DNA of 64,000 bases from Rapidithrix thailandica. Its GTDB lineage: Bacteria; Bacteroidota; Bacteroidia; Cytophagales; Flammeovirgaceae. A model generated the notes under the pieces. It searched no databases. It was given only the letters and a program-made list of their open reading frames with translations, and was not told the origin of the DNA. The stretch lies in the NCBI RefSeq assembly GCF_039710355.1, contig NZ_JBDKWZ010000013.1, forward strand, positions 124,001 to 188,000, given 5' to 3'. Position numbers and translations under genes: made by a program. Positions 63,052 to 64,000 of the stretch are shown piece after piece; position 1 is the stretch's first letter, and the number at the start of each line of letters is the position of its first letter.

Positions 63052-64000
63052 TTACATGGATGATTTGGTTTCGGATATATTGATTGTATTCGTTTTTCGG
63101 TTAACAGAAACTTGTAAATCGAAGATTACTGAAATGGCATCCAGTAAAATTTTTACATTGTCACTAGGTACTTTTCCGGTTAATTTTCTTTGTGCAATTT
63201 CAGGAGCCACCGACACATGCAAGCCATAAGTGTCATTAATAATGGTTGAAAGTTCGAGGAGTGGGGTGTTTTCAAAGACTAAATAATCATTTTGCCAAGA
63301 GGAATAAAGTTCCGGATTGGTAGCTTTTTTTATATAACTATCCTTCCGGTCACTTGATTCAATTAATTCTCCGGGTAATACGACTAAGGTATCTGTATGT
63401 TGAAAACGGGTACGGACAGGCGCTTGCTTCTCCTGCACCTCTATTTGATTACTATCTTTAAAACGGATCTTGATCTTTCCGGAAGTCAAGACTACCCGGG
63501 TCTTGTGTGTCCGGCTTTGTACGTTAAATTGTGTACCCAGAACTTCCACATTTAACGCTTCGGTATGTACGGTGAATTTTGGCCGGCCTATGGCTGGCGT
63601 TGGAGTGACTTTGAAATAGGCTTCTCCTGTTAGCCAAACTTCCCGGTCTCCGGCCTCTTTCCAGTTTTTGACATATTTCAATTCGGAGTTGGCATTCAAC
63701 ACTACTACCGAGCCATCCGGCAAGCGAACTTCTTTTTTATGTCCAAAATGAGTAGATACCGTGTGAAATTGCTGCGTGTACAGGAAATAAAACAAGAGGC
63801 TGCCCATAAGCAAAAGCCCTGTAATGCCAGCCGCTATCTTTCTATTGAAAACCGAAAGGAAACGGTTTTTGTACGGAAGAGCCTTTTCCGGAGGGACTTG
63901 ATTAATGGTTGAATGGACTTTTCTCCACTCTGCTTCCACAATGTTATGAGGGAGTAGTTTTGTTTTGAATTCAATGCTATTGAGTAATAAAGCCGCATCC
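63052..64000 (-). CDS. FecR-type anti-sigma factor (N-terminus beyond the window)
   Basis: FecR proteins span the inner membrane and control an ECF sigma factor in response to a TonB receptor. A membrane segment (ITGLLLMGSLLFYFLY) is followed by the FecR domain (EVRLPDGSVVVLNANSELKY, EVWLTGEAYFKV, FTVHTEALNVEVLGTQFNV) and the C-terminal DUF4974 region (FENTPLLELSTIINDTYG). The open frame continues without a stop to the window edge, with a DAALLLNSIEFKTKLL-like extension before the GTG at 63939, so the gene is cut. It is 218 bases upstream of the TonB receptor gene. Confidence 0.9.
   Translation of the reverse strand, partial: DAALLLNSIEFKTKLLPHNIVEAEWRKVHSTINQVPPEKALPYKNRFLSVFNRKIAAGITGLLLMGSLLFYFLYTQQFHTVSTHFGHKKEVRLPDGSVVVLNANSELKYVKNWKEAGDREVWLTGEAYFKVTPTPAIGRPKFTVHTEALNVEVLGTQFNVQSRTHKTRVVLTSGKIKIRFKDSNQIEVQEKQAPVRTRFQHTDTLVVLPGELIESSDRKDSYIKKATNPELYSSWQNDYLVFENTPLLELSTIINDTYGLHVSVAPEIAQRKLTGKVPSDNVKILLDAISVIFDLQVSVNRKTNTINISETKSSM

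Overview
The window reads as a chromosomal segment of a Bacteroidota bacterium, probably of the Cytophagales type. Evidence: a SusC/SusD outer-membrane pair, FecR-type anti-sigma factors beside TonB-dependent receptors, a type IX secretion (T9SS) type B C-terminal sorting domain next to a PorP/SprF protein, many lipoproteins, Bacteroidota-restricted families (DUF4302, DUF6452/DUF6048, Peptidase_Mx1) and promoters of the TTG-N17-TAnnTTTG type. No rRNA, tRNA, insertion sequence, prophage or CRISPR array was seen. Most of the window is ordinary core genome with several nutrient-uptake and surface loci.

Layout: 1-8.7 kb holds the end of a FecR anti-sigma gene, then susC, susD, a lipoprotein zinc metallopeptidase and a DUF4302 lipoprotein. 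9.1-11.8 kb is a two-gene unit of a TPR-AAA+ ATPase and a TPR membrane protein. 11.8-18.9 kb carries gmhA, a DUF1684 gene, recQ, purD and purK. 18.9-22.8 kb carries two rhomboids and recJ on the minus strand. 23.2-27.5 kb encodes a large LRR/Ig/FN3/PKD adhesin with a T9SS sorting domain and its PorP/SprF partner. 27.9-36.9 kb has a sulfotransferase, the DUF6452-DUF6048 pair, an unknown membrane protein, a MarR / FrnE-like / YqhD-like redox cluster, a Crp-type regulator, an endonuclease-fold lipoprotein and a flavin/2Fe-2S reductase. 37.3-40.4 kb encodes an amidase and a subtilase that both lack a signal peptide. 40.9-49.1 kb is mixed: nadD, S1/P1 nuclease, an orphan histidine kinase, an FCP1-like phosphatase, a type I phosphodiesterase-like protein, a darcynin and a small lipoprotein. 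49.2-57.9 kb has a beta-mannosidase, an AlkB-like hydroxylase, two DUF2167 paralogs, threonine dehydrogenase and an XdhC-like protein. 58.2-64 kb is a FecR - TonB receptor - trehalase operon on the minus strand.

How they work together: both window ends show the classic FecR/TonB signalling layout, one probably aimed at a peptide or metal-bearing substrate, the other probably at trehalose or a trehalose-containing glycan. Several convergent gene pairs share clear bidirectional terminators. The least explained items are the TPR-AAA/TPR-membrane pair, a C-terminal module shared by the metallopeptidase and the DUF4302 protein, a RecQ that has lost most of its zinc cysteines, a structured nadD leader with a possible short leader ORF, and a structured gene-free interval at 40.5-40.9 kb.
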